A DNA stretch of 64,000 nt from Schizochytrium sp. TIO01. Taxonomy: Eukaryota > Sar > Bigyra > Thraustochytrida > Thraustochytriidae. The position numbers and the translations under genes are program-made. Positions 31,734 to 42,849 of the stretch are shown here, piece after piece. Under the pieces are notes generated by a model. It did no database searches and was not told the DNA's origin. It saw only the letters and a list, made by a program, of their open reading frames with translations. The stretch spans positions 7,646,668 to 7,710,667 of the forward strand of contig SMSO01000032.1 of the NCBI GenBank assembly GCA_004764695.1, in the 5' to 3' direction. Within the stretch, counting starts at the first letter, position 1; each line of letters begins with the position of its first letter.

Positions 31734-33966
31734 CTACGCAGCAAACAGGAGACCAGTTTACACATGCGAAGTGACTCTCCTGTTCGCCACGGAGGTTTTT
31801 ATTAAGAAACAAAGCTGGGACAAACAATATCTTTAGCAATCTAGCAAAGTATGAAGGAGGCGTAGAGTAGTTCTTTTGAGAAATGGTGGAGGGAGCAAAT
31901 TGCTTTCTCTTATTTTAATTGATCCATACTTCGTGCTTGCGTGCGTGCATCGAATTGCAGAATCTCCGCTTCAAAACTACTAGATTAGGTGGCAGGCTCA
32001 AAGTAAAGCGTGCAGCAATAATGCAGTACAGCACAGAACAAAAGATATGTAAAGTCTGTTTGAGGATCGCAAGGTCATTCAGAGCTTTAAATGTATTCTA
32101 TTAGAACATCTTAAATAAGTACTTATGAAAACCAACAGGTTCTGGGCTTACATCATTCGATGCTATGGATACTTACAATAATGAAATTCTTTTCTGTATT
32201 ATCCCTGCTACTCCTATTACTTCAAAATTCGTATATCGTTTTTGTCAGTTTTTTCTATTGTTGTTGCTGGGGAGTTTTGTTTGGTTGCTCATGAGGAGAT
32301 AGATGCCAAGGACGGCGTTGAGGTCGCCACGAGAGTAAGAGGCAACGTCCTTGCCACGTAGAAGCTTCATGTAAACCTTTAACTCTCGCTAATATGCAAG
32401 GTGTTTTAAAACGCTGCTGTCACTGTTTGATTATCATAAGTTTGCGAGTGGATACTCTTCGTCGTGGTCATCCCCTTGTTAACATTTATAGTCGTCCACT
32501 CGCTTCCACATGGATGACTAAATTATTGTTCATTTTATTTTGGAAGGGTCATTCAAATGAAAATACCGCTGTCTGTGCAATGTTGCATTTTCAAATGCAA
32601 AGAAAGAACAAGTTCGTGCCTCAAAAAGGTGCTATTCCCTTGAAACTGAAACGCCATGAAGAAGAATAAGTTCTCTTCAATTGACCACCCGTGAGGTATG
32701 AACTTCACCTCATAAGCACTTGAAACCATCATGCGTTTCATAAATTGGACCTACCCAGCCCACGCTCTTGGCGTTTGCTTGTGCTCCCCCTTTGCCCCAC
32801 GGCTTGTCCACGTGTTCGTGCGCATTTCTGTGCGCGCTTCGTGAGGAATATGCCGACAACATGCAGGTTGTCTATCAATTGCAACCTATTTGCGGTTTCG
32901 TTTTCGCTGAGCCGGGTCCCGTGCACCCCATTTCACGAGCTATGCCTTTCCTGACTGCATTCTGGTATTACAAATTCAACGGATACATTGAGCTTTCTAC
33001 GAGCGATGTATTAGTACTTAAGTACGTATGATTGTCGCATGGACTGCTATATGCAAGCACCTTCTCTTAATTTGTATGTAACAACAGCCAAGTGCGAGGC
33101 TTCTCTGTTCTCAGATATGTCTCTGTGTGTGTCACGTTCATGGAAACTAAGCTCACACGGATCGAGATATTGACTTAGACATAGTTGGGACGAGTTTCAT
33201 GAAGAAGAAGAACTGGGACAGACCAAGTTCTCAAATATCCATTCATGAGTTCAAGTGTGCGCGGACATCATCACGTGTTTATAATTTTTCTACTATTCAG
33301 TGGGATATCAAGGCCATGATATTGATATAGCACCCTTTCATTTCTCAGCCCAAAAGTCTTTTCACTCCCAGAGTCCCATCAATTATCGATTCTTCTATTG
33401 TACCAGTAGGAAGACTGACCTAGTTAGTACCTAGTGTACTTGGCTCCATAAAGAACATGTTCATGAAAGAACAAAATTAAAGAACACCAGGGACTCAGAT
33501 ATTCATATGCTAGTATTGTTTTCTTTAGTAGGTGTTAGCAAATATCGTGACTATCCTTTTGCAAGGAAGGCAAAGAAGGTGAAGGCAAAGAAAAGAAAAT
33601 GAGGCGCTGCTTTTGTTGAATTCTCGACAGTATCTATTCTGCTGAGCATCTTGCGCTCGAGCGGAGGACTACCTTGGGGAGCGAGACGAAGGAGAGGTCT
33701 CTTTGTGGAGATAGTGAGAGTATCTGCTGCGGCGAATTGAGCTTCTATTCTCGAATTTCGCCACAGAATCAAGTGCTAGATTGCAGCCCGTCGCCAACGT
33801 ACGTGACAAGGACTCGGAAAATACTTAGAAAAGCAAGATTAGGTCACTGACAGCATTTCAGGCATTGTAAAAGGAAAAAGGAGTCAGTCGCGGAGACCCT
33901 TCATTCTCTTATTCCTCAAGAGACACAAAATTATTGGCGAAATCCAAAAATCCTAGAATCATCAAG

Positions 33967-35886
33967 ATGTATCCTCTCCATTATAAGGCAAGATGCTTCT
34001 TTTTGACATTTCTCGCGTATATGTGTTTCCATCTTACGCGCAAGGTCCCTAGTATTTTGAAGGGTGTGTTACACCCACAGTCCTCAACTGGCATTAGCGC
34101 CTTCAACAGTACAACTAACCCTGGTTGGGCACCTTTTAATCAAGATCTTGTACCTTACGAAGCCAGCAAGCATGGGTTCGTAGTCTCTGGTACGAATGAT
34201 CCTCTTGATGGATTATATGAGTGCATGTCTGGCTTTGACTTGACTCATCCTTGTGAAGTGTACCACAAATCTGAAGTTTGGTTTCTTGCCTTAATTCCAC
34301 ATAAAGAGCTCAACATCAGTTGCCCTCTAGAAGGATTTTCACGGTGCTGGGCTTTAGTAGATAGAGCAGGGCAAGGTGTAGAATTTGCACAACCATTCGC
34401 AGGTCGTATGCCAGCGAACTCGGGCTCCAGTGATGCCCCAGATTGTATACACTGGTACAAGAAAACAGAACTCACCAGTAAATACATAGTAGATAAGTAT
34501 GTCCATGCGAAACCTAACACTCAGGACGGCAGTGTCCTGCTCGGACTTCTCGACTCCGTTTTCCTTGGATGTTATACTGTAGGCTTGTTTATCTCGGGCT
34601 ACCTTGGAGACAAGATCAACCTCCGATTTCTACTTTCTGCAGGCATGATTGGTTCCGCAATCTGTATGCTTCTTATGGGACTTGCTTATCCACTAGATAT
34701 CCACAATATGTGGTACTTTGTGGTACTTAATGTTGCCTTTGGTCTCTTTCAGTCTACGGGCTGGCCAAGTGTTGTTGCAGTCATGGGTAGTTGGTTTGGA
34801 CATGGGTCGCGCGGCCTTATCATGGGTGTATGGAATGCCCACACTTCAATTGGAAATATTTTAGGCTCGGTCACAACAGCTTGGGCTATTGGAGAAGGAA
34901 TGCACCATGAAGATTGGCCTCTAGGCTACACCGTGCCAGGAATTATTATGCTTGTTTCTGGTGCGGTTATTTGCGCCTTCCTTATTCCACACCCGGAGGA
35001 TGTGGGTCTCCACAGCGCTGATTTGCTTGGCGGAACAGAAGAAGATGAGCAAGATGCACTAGAGTCTCCATTGTTGCAGAACGGAGATGGTGAAGGCTCC
35101 GCCCATGTTCAGGACGAGGAGTCAGGAGAAAATGCCGAAGGAGATAATACAATCGAAGAAACCTCTGCTCAACGTGGACAAGAAGTCCAAGCTAGTGCAA
35201 GTAGTGAAGGCGAAGATGTGAGGAGCCATGGCCTCTGCGCAACTTTTGGTGAGGTTTTATCGATTCCAGGGCTCATTCCCTTCTCGCTTTCACTGATGTT
35301 TTCAAAGATGTGCGCATACAGTGTTCTTTACTGGGGGCCATTTTATCTAGGCAGTGTTGGGTTCTCATCTTCTCGTGCTGGCTATCTGTGTAGTTTCTTT
35401 GACGTTGGTGGTGTCCTTGGTGGAATCACTGCAGGGTTTCTTTCTGATCGCCTCAAAGCACGCGGTCTTGTTGCATTCATCTTTCAGATCTGTGGTGTCC
35501 CCATTATGTGGCTCTACTACACTCGCACCTCAGCACTTGGCCCCGCCGTGGAGCCGAACATTTGGTGGATGATCATTGTAGGCTTCTTCATCAATGCGCC
35601 TTATGCTTTGATCACAACTGCGGTTTCTGCTGATTTGGGTACTCAAGTAAAGGGCAAATCCCACCTTTTGGCACTGGTTACAGGAATCATTGATGGTACA
35701 GGATCCTTTGGTGCAATGCTGCAGGGCATTCTTGTGGGTTATGTCAGCTCTACAAGCTGGGCTGAGGTATGGGAGATGCTAATGCTTGCCCAGGCTCTAA
35801 GTGCTCTGATGATTGCCCGTCTTGTCTATCAAGAAGTTGCTATCGTGTGTGCCACTCCACGCAGAGTCAGTGATAGTCATGAGTAA
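33967..35886 (+). CDS. SLC37-type sugar-phosphate/phosphate antiporter
   Basis: 639 residues from the first in-frame ATG at 33967 (a TAA lies upstream in frame at 33868). It is a major facilitator superfamily protein with 12 predicted membrane helices. SLC37 hallmarks are obvious: FHLTRKVPSI at the end of helix 1, WAPFNQD in the first loop, and the near-invariant block TGWPSVVAVMGSWFGHGSRG followed by WNAHTSIGNILGS. The loop between helices 1 and 2 spans about residues 34-188, roughly 100 residues longer than in animal SLC37 proteins, and has five extra cysteines. The central cytosolic loop at about 350-425 is acidic and low complexity. Family members exchange glucose-6-phosphate or glycerol-3-phosphate for phosphate at the ER or other endomembranes. 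The substrate here is unproven. Confidence 0.92.
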   Translation: MYPLHYKARCFFLTFLAYMCFHLTRKVPSILKGVLHPQSSTGISAFNSTTNPGWAPFNQDLVPYEASKHGFVVSGTNDPLDGLYECMSGFDLTHPCEVYHKSEVWFLALIPHKELNISCPLEGFSRCWALVDRAGQGVEFAQPFAGRMPANSGSSDAPDCIHWYKKTELTSKYIVDKYVHAKPNTQDGSVLLGLLDSVFLGCYTVGLFISGYLGDKINLRFLLSAGMIGSAICMLLMGLAYPLDIHNMWYFVVLNVAFGLFQSTGWPSVVAVMGSWFGHGSRGLIMGVWNAHTSIGNILGSVTTAWAIGEGMHHEDWPLGYTVPGIIMLVSGAVICAFLIPHPEDVGLHSADLLGGTEEDEQDALESPLLQNGDGEGSAHVQDEESGENAEGDNTIEETSAQRGQEVQASASSEGEDVRSHGLCATFGEVLSIPGLIPFSLSLMFSKMCAYSVLYWGPFYLGSVGFSSSRAGYLCSFFDVGGVLGGITAGFLSDRLKARGLVAFIFQICGVPIMWLYYTRTSALGPAVEPNIWWMIIVGFFINAPYALITTAVSADLGTQVKGKSHLLALVTGIIDGTGSFGAMLQGILVGYVSSTSWAEVWEMLMLAQALSALMIARLVYQEVAIVCATPRRVSDSHE

Positions 35887-36084
35887 TTTGTGAGTACAAA
35901 GGCACACAATGCTGTTATTGTGTACCAGCACAACGTCGAAAAAAATTCTTCTCAAACAGTATTTAGTACTCACTCTCGTGCTATTCAGTTTTATCCTTAA
36001 ATGAAGATAGAGCCTATTGACTCTTCGAGTTTACCTAGAACCTGTTCCGATGAAATATCATGTTTTAATATCATGCAAAGCATA

Positions 36085-36090
36085 AATAAA
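36085..36090 (+). terminator. Putative polyadenylation signal AATAAA
   Basis: AATAAA about 200 nt after the SLC37 stop in an AT-rich stretch, overlapping a second AATAAA-like repeat. Confidence 0.3.
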
Positions 36091-38389
36091 TAGTATTGAC
36101 ATTATAAATATTTCCACAGCCAAATATTAAGCATTGCTGTTTTTATGGAGAAATTACTATTGCTTCACAGAAGCTATACCTACTAGCGTTAGGAGGACTA
36201 TAAACCACTGATAGAAGGGGAGCAAGGATGAACTAACTGAGTCAACGTGGAAACTTGTCAGGGTATCGCGTGCCGTGCCTTAGGCATCATGCAAATGAAA
36301 CAAGTGGGTAACGAGCAGCTTCGCAAGTCTGCACCATGAGTGTTCAACCCCAAATCCTCAAAATATATTATTGAAACACACGAAATGGGTTACTGAGACC
36401 TAAATGCTAAATTACAGATTCAAATGTATAATTCTAGAGATTTGGCTGAGACATGGGAAAGGAAGTATAGAATTTGTAATTCTCGAAGCAGAGCATGATA
36501 CTAGTGTGCCGAGATTGGTATCAGCATATGAAGAATAGTACCTATATTAACATAAGTTTAGAGCTGGATGCCTTGTTGTAGAACTGTAGAACACATAGCT
36601 TAGTATTTGTAAGGCTAATATGTTAATCGAGGAGCTCGCATCCACGTCTGTGCCTATCCCTGAGCTTTTGTGCATCTTCCTCCTGACAATTCTGTCGTTC
36701 ACTCTAATCATAGCGTCTTTTGTGTAGTTAACGCTATTAGTTCAGGGTCCAAAGGCATGAACTCCGATTAGCATATTTTGTGAGATAGCACAAGCTTCCT
36801 CGTTACGGTCCTGTATAATCCAGTGATGCTCCTTTTCGTTGTTTGCGTGGTGCTACAGCTTTGGATCCACAATCCTTGTTGTTTTCATCACGAGGTAAGA
36901 AGAGTTTGAAACTTCAATGTTATCAATTGACTCGTTTTCCTCTAATTGATATTTATTTGGCGAAGCCGATGAAGGACAAGGATTTCCCGACTGATTGTTA
37001 AAATCAGAAGTTGACTGAATGAGAAGGTAATTCTTGAGCTTCGACATGATCCGCTGCTCATGGGCATGGAAAACTGGCAACGTAGTTTGGTATAATATAG
37101 GAAGTGTCGCAAAACCACTCGTCTCAGACCAACAAATTCAAAATTCAGAATCAAGCCACCATTAAAGGGGTTTGTTACGAGCCAAAACCCAGATATCTGC
37201 TAATGCCAGCTGTTTCAGCGAAGTGAGTTTTCGATTTTTGTGTCTCCGCCAATTTAAAATTTTCACTCAGACCTCGCCTTTGGCATAAGAATATCGAAGG
37301 ACAACCTGAAATGAAATATAATATCCGGCTATGTACAGAATTTAACTACAACAGTCTTTTAGTTTTCATTTATCTTTATCACCGTCTCGTGTATTTGTTA
37401 AGCTCTAAATATTGCTTAGAAGTTTCCACTTTTCGAAACTTTGAAACCGCCCTCAGTCTTCTCTTGACATCAAATCAATGTAGTATAAGTAGAATGGTAG
37501 TCTCCGTTTCAAATTTACTACTTATCAGGGTAACCTCATTCCTAAAAAAGAAAAGGGGCTTCGGCTTATTTAGCGGCCGAATCTTGATTTCAGTTCCGTG
37601 GCGAGATATTAATCAACAAAAGCTCAATCTTCAAATTCGGTTGTTTGCATTGGCAAGCTGCATGAGGTCTCATGTATGCAAGCCTTGCATGAGAAGCGAT
37701 GATCCCCTTTCAATATACGGTGAAAAAACAAGATGACATTTTTTTCATTTACGTCACTCATGCTTGAATGCAGGGTTTGTGTTAGAAGATAGGCATGGTG
37801 AGGAGCTCGTCACGTAAACTGTCACTTGGCATCATCAAGAGTTGTCTATTCTGCCTGTGAAGTATAGAAAACCTAAAGCCTTGTTTGCATTTGCAGAATT
37901 TGGAACAGAACGAACCTAACACTTCGGTCTTACTCAAATATAACCAATTTATCTCTGTCTCCGATTTGGGTGTTGGCGGCACGAAGGTAGATATAGAACT
38001 CCCTGGAGGCTTCTCTAAACATTTAGACCCTCCTGTTACTTTAGATATGAAAAAACGAAAAAAAGAAAAAAAAGAAAAAAATCTTGTTCACAATCATCAA
38101 TCAAAACAGAAGTATTAATTGGTAAGGAGAGAAATGCTTGTAAATGTATCGTTTGTAAAAGGAATATGGCATTTCCCGTTTCGGTCAGAGTGTCGAGCTT
38201 GTTGCCTTCAGCAAAGATAAGAAAAGGACGGTAACATCTAAAATGATTTTCAAGCGACTCCATATAAAGTCCCAGCCAGTGTCGTATGAGCCTTGCAGTT
38301 GAATTCTGCAGTCGTTAGTTCCACGTCGCGCCCTTAAATAAAAACCATTGGCGGAAAAGTATAACAGATATATCCTCTCCAAATACTCC

Positions 38390-38395
38390 TTTATT
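38390..38395 (-). terminator. Putative polyadenylation signal AATAAA (minus strand)
   Basis: TTTATT on the plus strand, AATAAA on the minus strand, about 138 nt beyond the BTB-WD40 stop codon. Confidence 0.3.
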
Positions 38396-38532
38396 TGGTA
38401 AATGGGGAGAATAGAAATAAGGAGTGTCAGGGTTGGGCGAAAATTAGCACGGAGACGAAGCACGGCGCCCATATAGTGCACCAACTTGATACAAGCACTT
38501 TGTAAAAAGCTGCTATGGGTGGCGCTGAACAA

Positions 38533-41043
38533 TTATGCTCCCCAAATACGAATGGTCCGGTCATAAGAAGCAGTGATGAGGTGACCGTGGACGACTTGCA
38601 ATGCCATCACACAACTCTTGTGCTCCGAAAGACTGGTGATCACTTCATCACTCTGCAAAATTGCGTCCTTATCCCAAATACCAACAACACCATTGCCTAA
38701 GCCAGCAACAATGCGGTTACCATAAGAGACGAGAGAGAGCACGGCACGGTTGTGCCAAGAAATTGAACGCAACAAAGTCCAAGTTTTGCAATCATGAATA
38801 TTGATACAACCATCGTCTGAACCCGAGAGAAGCCAGTTACGCGAGTGATCCACGGCAAGAGCCTGAACCTCATCCTTGTGACCATCCAGAGTACATACTG
38901 CCTGGAAGCCACCCTTGCGGCAAATTGTCCATACCTTAATAGAGGTGTCAGAGCTGCCCGTAATCAAAGTATCCTTTCCATAAGTAGCGAGCGCCCAAAT
39001 GACGTGTTGATGCGCAGAAACATTGCGAAGCAAGTTCCACGAAGACAGGCTCCAAGACTTGAGAGCGCCATCGTCGCTACCGGTGATGAGCTTATCTTCG
39101 TGAACAATCATCGTACAAACAGACGATTTGGGAGTCGGCAGCACGCTGATGCACTCCCAGGTATCAGCGCTCCATACGCGAATAGTCCTGTCTGGCGAAG
39201 CGGAGATCAGGCGATCAGGCAAGGCTTTGAGCGACACCACGGTGCTTGAATGTCCATGCAAAGTAGTCACGAGCTCCCAGTCGCTAACACGGTAGATGAA
39301 GATAGAATTGCAGGAAGCAGCGGCAAGATGCCCAGCAACAAATGCCAAGGCACATACAGGGTGGCCAAAGCCAGTAAGTGTTCGCTCACATTTATTAACA
39401 ATGAGCGGTTGTAAGTTTTGTGATTCTTCGACGCGTGATGGAGTTTGGAGACTGGGGTTACTGATATATTTCCGTGGCTTTGAAATCTTGCGCTTGTCGC
39501 TTGCAGGAAGGTTAGATGTTGGCGGTGCCGATCCTGTATTTTGAATACGTTGCATAGCTTCATTGTATAGTACCCGGCGAAGCTCCTTGGAATCTGAAAT
39601 AAGTTGGTGCCTTGACATTTCGAAAAGCTCGTCACGGGACATGTTGCTTAGCCGCATATAATCCGGGTCTGAAGCCATATCGACAAAGAGTTTAGCGCGC
39701 GTGGACTCGTCTAAAACTGCCCAGCTCACGAGGGCACGGAATACCATGATTTCGCTGTGCGTGTGAACCTCATCGGACTTGAGAACTGTCTGAATAATAT
39801 CAAGAGGAAGGTGGCTCCAACCTGGCTCTTGGGTGGCCGTGTCAAAATGTCTCATGACATATTCGCACGCAGCTTCGACAAGGTTGGAAAGCTTGTACTG
39901 GAGCGCGATTTGAATTGTGTCGAAGACATATGAGTTGGAAAGGTTGCTCATCAGGTACCCAGATGCGAGATCCACCAGAGGTTTCATGTCGAGGATGAGC
40001 GCAAGATGGAGGATCTGTGACATAACCTCGGGTCTGAAATTGACGATGCCAGTATACATGTATGTGCGCACAGCAGTCGCAGCTTCTTCGTCTACGCGCA
40101 CGTCTGGAATTTCGATTGAAATTCTAGGATGACCAAGGTGCAAACGGGTAGACACACGCAAGTTAAGAGCAGATAAAAATGCGTTGCCTCCACTATGACC
40201 GGGCTCTTGCTTTACATTTCCACCCGACTTGATCCGGGAAGAATGGGTCATGGGACCATTTATACCACCTGGAGCTGTGACAGTAGTGTGACCTGATCGA
40301 ATAACACCGCCAGGGCCAAGAACACTCGTTGCTGATCCCTTTGAAGAGCAAGTTGAAGAGTCGTAGGCCTCAGTCTCACCGCTTACCGAGTTAGCAGACG
40401 GCGACTGGGAATGTCCACTCCCAGCGGATGCGCCAGTAGCGCCATTGATGGGTGGTTTACTCACGTTGACGCCCACCCCACGAACGTTATGGTGACCCAT
40501 GCCAGAGGGAGGTATCAAGGAAGGGGAAGGTTTTGCTTCGTTAGACGTTACAATGTTTGCGATGACCGAAGAACAGGCGATAGCAAAGACTGAATGCAAG
40601 GGAATAATTTTCGGTGTGTCTCCATTGGGTGTGTTTGGGTGTACCATAGATGCAGTTGAAGAAGATGAAGATGCAGGAAGGACAAGCTCCATATCACACA
40701 TTTCGCCCCGTCGAGCCATGCGTTCCCACACTTGGCTCATGCGAATGAGATGGTCCGGTGTGGTAACCGTAAACTTTTCTGGAGTACCTCCAGATAATAA
40801 GTTAGCATCGTCGTCCCATCGCAGGCCTTCGCTGCTGCGCGCATCGTCATTCTCCAGTGGCAAAAACGATGCTGAAAGTGGATCTGCTGGCACCGCTCCA
40901 AAAAAGTCTGCTACTGCTGATCCATCGTCGAAGTCAAGAAGGAAATCCATTGAGTTTCCTCTTGAGCGTACTCGTTGTCGTTTGTGAGGTTGTTGATAGC
41001 TTTGGAAAACATCGTTGCCAGATTGGTTCATCATCACGTCCAT
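38533..41043 (-). CDS. BTB-BACK-WD40 repeat protein
   Basis: 836 residues from the ATG at 41043. A basic patch PHKRQRVRSRG near 19-29 could be a nuclear signal. A BTB/POZ domain begins near residue 100 (EMCDMELVLP, IPLHSVFAIACSSVIANIV) but is interrupted by a Gly/Ser/Pro-rich insert of about 135 residues (170-305) before resuming (ISIEIPDVRVDEEAATAVRTYMYTG). A BACK domain follows at about 340-495. Residues 553-836 make seven WD40 repeats (GHSSTVVSLKALPDRLISASPDRTIRVW and so on). BTB-BACK proteins usually recruit substrates to cullin-3 ubiquitin ligases; here WD40 replaces the usual kelch propeller as the likely substrate-binding module. Function is inferred. Confidence 0.92.
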   Translation of the reverse strand: MDVMMNQSGNDVFQSYQQPHKRQRVRSRGNSMDFLLDFDDGSAVADFFGAVPADPLSASFLPLENDDARSSEGLRWDDDANLLSGGTPEKFTVTTPDHLIRMSQVWERMARRGEMCDMELVLPASSSSSTASMVHPNTPNGDTPKIIPLHSVFAIACSSVIANIVTSNEAKPSPSLIPPSGMGHHNVRGVGVNVSKPPINGATGASAGSGHSQSPSANSVSGETEAYDSSTCSSKGSATSVLGPGGVIRSGHTTVTAPGGINGPMTHSSRIKSGGNVKQEPGHSGGNAFLSALNLRVSTRLHLGHPRISIEIPDVRVDEEAATAVRTYMYTGIVNFRPEVMSQILHLALILDMKPLVDLASGYLMSNLSNSYVFDTIQIALQYKLSNLVEAACEYVMRHFDTATQEPGWSHLPLDIIQTVLKSDEVHTHSEIMVFRALVSWAVLDESTRAKLFVDMASDPDYMRLSNMSRDELFEMSRHQLISDSKELRRVLYNEAMQRIQNTGSAPPTSNLPASDKRKISKPRKYISNPSLQTPSRVEESQNLQPLIVNKCERTLTGFGHPVCALAFVAGHLAAASCNSIFIYRVSDWELVTTLHGHSSTVVSLKALPDRLISASPDRTIRVWSADTWECISVLPTPKSSVCTMIVHEDKLITGSDDGALKSWSLSSWNLLRNVSAHQHVIWALATYGKDTLITGSSDTSIKVWTICRKGGFQAVCTLDGHKDEVQALAVDHSRNWLLSGSDDGCINIHDCKTWTLLRSISWHNRAVLSLVSYGNRIVAGLGNGVVGIWDKDAILQSDEVITSLSEHKSCVMALQVVHGHLITASYDRTIRIWGA

Positions 41044-42116
41044 GCTCCTGGGAATGCGGACCAATGTTACTGTTTGCTCTTCGGCGCTGATTTCCGCAGG
41101 AACTGAGAGAGCTTTGCCAAGCCTCCTTGTTCAGGACACACCACTCGCACGTAATTGAAGAAACAAAGAAGTTAATTCTTGCGTAGATTAGACAAGGTAC
41201 AGAATTGAGAAAACCGGGAGGTGATGAACGTTCGACCACTGCTAAAGAAAGAGAAGGTCGCCAGAGAGAAAGTAGCGAATGCAAATTCTTGTAAATCACC
41301 GAAGAATGCAATCAATATACACGATGGCCAACAAGATGTCACAGATAATGTAGTTGAGCTAGACCACGAGTAATTCGAATTGATGGCCAGTCAGTCCACA
41401 AAGAAGTAGGAGGGTAATAGATCTGAGAACACAAAGAAGCAGCGACGAAAGGAATTCCAGAGAATGAAACAAAGAAGGAAATAAGCAAGGAAGCAGGGGA
41501 TGACTGCAGTTCTGACTTGGATACGTGAGTGCAGAGGAAGCTCGTAGAAGGTACTTGACGTTCTTTCTTTCGAGAGATACCACCAAAGCCCAGAGCCACG
41601 ACAACGCTCACCGAGCTGCAGCACAGAATGAATGAATGCTCGCGAACAAGGGCCTGCCAGTGCTAGTGGTCTTCTTAGCCAGTTCCTAGCCAACTCTAGT
41701 CTCCCTCTCTATTCTTCGAGTGCCTGCTGTGGCTTTTGGAGGAGGTGATCGCTGATGAGGCCAAGGTCCTTAGTTGCAGTCACCTGGTAGAACAAGGGGG
41801 GAGGGGGAGCCGGGGGGTGAGAGGGATCTCCGCTGCAAAGGCCTTGCGCGGCCTGCGCTCGCCGAGGCCTCGCAACCTAGCTGACCAGCCAGTCAGGCCG
41901 ACGTCTGCTGTTTGCTGAGGCTTGCTTTCTTCTTTCTCTCCTTTCTCTCCTTTCTTTCTTTCCTTTCTTTCTTTCCTTTCTTTATGCTTTATTCTTTTAT
42001 TCCATCCTATTCCTTTCTTCTTTCCACTTCTTTCCATTTCCTTCTTGTCTACTTCTTCTTTTACGCAGGCACTACCCAAACACATACTATATTAGTAAAA
42101 TAAAATAAAATAAAAT

Positions 42117-42200
42117 TATGTATGTATGTATGTATGTATGTATGTATGTATGTATGTATGTATGTATGTATGTATGTATGGTATGTATGGTATGTATGTC
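42117..42200. repeat. Microsatellite (TATG)n
   Basis: About 20 copies of the tetramer, with two insertions of GG at the 3' end, preceded by a (TAAAA)n run at 42096-42115. Confidence 0.97.
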
Positions 42201-42412
42201 TGTAAATGGTTCTTCTCCAAATACCGAAGTACTGGGGTGCTACCTGGGAAGTAGCTAGCCCTTGCTATAGAAATTCAAAAGTCTATTGCTTGCTAGTAAC
42301 TTCCACACAAAACATGCTACGATTTAATTCATATTTAAAATCGCTCCTCAACTACCATGATGGCTGCACTGCAGGTAGTTTGACTTTTGCTTCTTTCTCT
42401 CACCTTCTGTTC

Positions 42413-42431
42413 ATAATAATAATAATATATT

Positions 42432-42460
<29 letters not shown>
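42413..42460. repeat. Microsatellite (TAA)n
   Basis: About 15 trinucleotide copies with one TATATT interruption. Confidence 0.93.
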
Positions 42461-42462
<2 letters not shown>

Positions 42463-42669
42463 CAAACTCTTTTTGATAAAAAAGAAAGTTAAAAGTAAAA
42501 TTGTTTTCTTCTCTTTCTTCGTTTATAAGTTGGGAATGTTTTTCTTCATTTACTCATGATTTCTTTTCTTTTTTCTTTTTCTTTACTTTTTTTTATGAAC
42601 TGACGACTGTCATACCTCTCTTTCACTGTCACTCTTTCTGTCCCTTCTTCACTTTCGCAGTGTGTTTCT

Positions 42670-42849
42670 TCTTTCTTTCTTTCTTTCTTTCTTTCTATGG
42701 CTCTTTCTCGCGTGCTTTACTTTGCTTTGCTTTGCTTTGCTTTACTTTGCTTTCCTTTGCTTTGCTTTGCTTTGCTTTCCTTTGCTTTGCTTTACTTTGC
42801 TTTGCTTTGCTTTCCTTCCTTCCTCCCTTCCTTCCTCCCTTCCTCCCTC
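42670..42849. repeat. Compound pyrimidine-rich repeat: (TTTC)n, (TTTGC)n, (TTCC)n
   Basis: A (TTTC)n run (42670-42696), then about 19 copies of the pentamer TTTGC with TTTAC and TTTCC variants (42716-42814), then (TTCC/TCCC)n to 42849. All three frames of the plus strand remain open through it and give spurious Leu/Phe/Cys-rich reading frames. Confidence 0.95.

Larger units (their letters stand above)
27824..33966. other. Gene-poor, repeat-rich region 2
   Basis: About 6.1 kb between the divergent cyclin and SLC37 genes. It includes the cyclin 5' leader, a C-rich stretch near 28007-28030, a more GC-rich stretch at about 28800-29300, the long CAAA repeat, a GA repeat, a heptamer repeat, and possible membrane-protein fragments at 31389-31733. 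A short frame at 32394-32669 begins with ATG (91 codons) but is unrecognised. Confidence 0.5.
35887..38532. other. Convergent intergenic region
   Basis: About 2.6 kb between convergent stops, more than needed for two 3' UTRs. AT-rich. Short unrecognised frames exist: plus 37311-37736 (141 codons from ATG) and minus 36853-37138 (94 codons open, ATG only at 37047). Neither has a recognisable domain. Confidence 0.4.
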
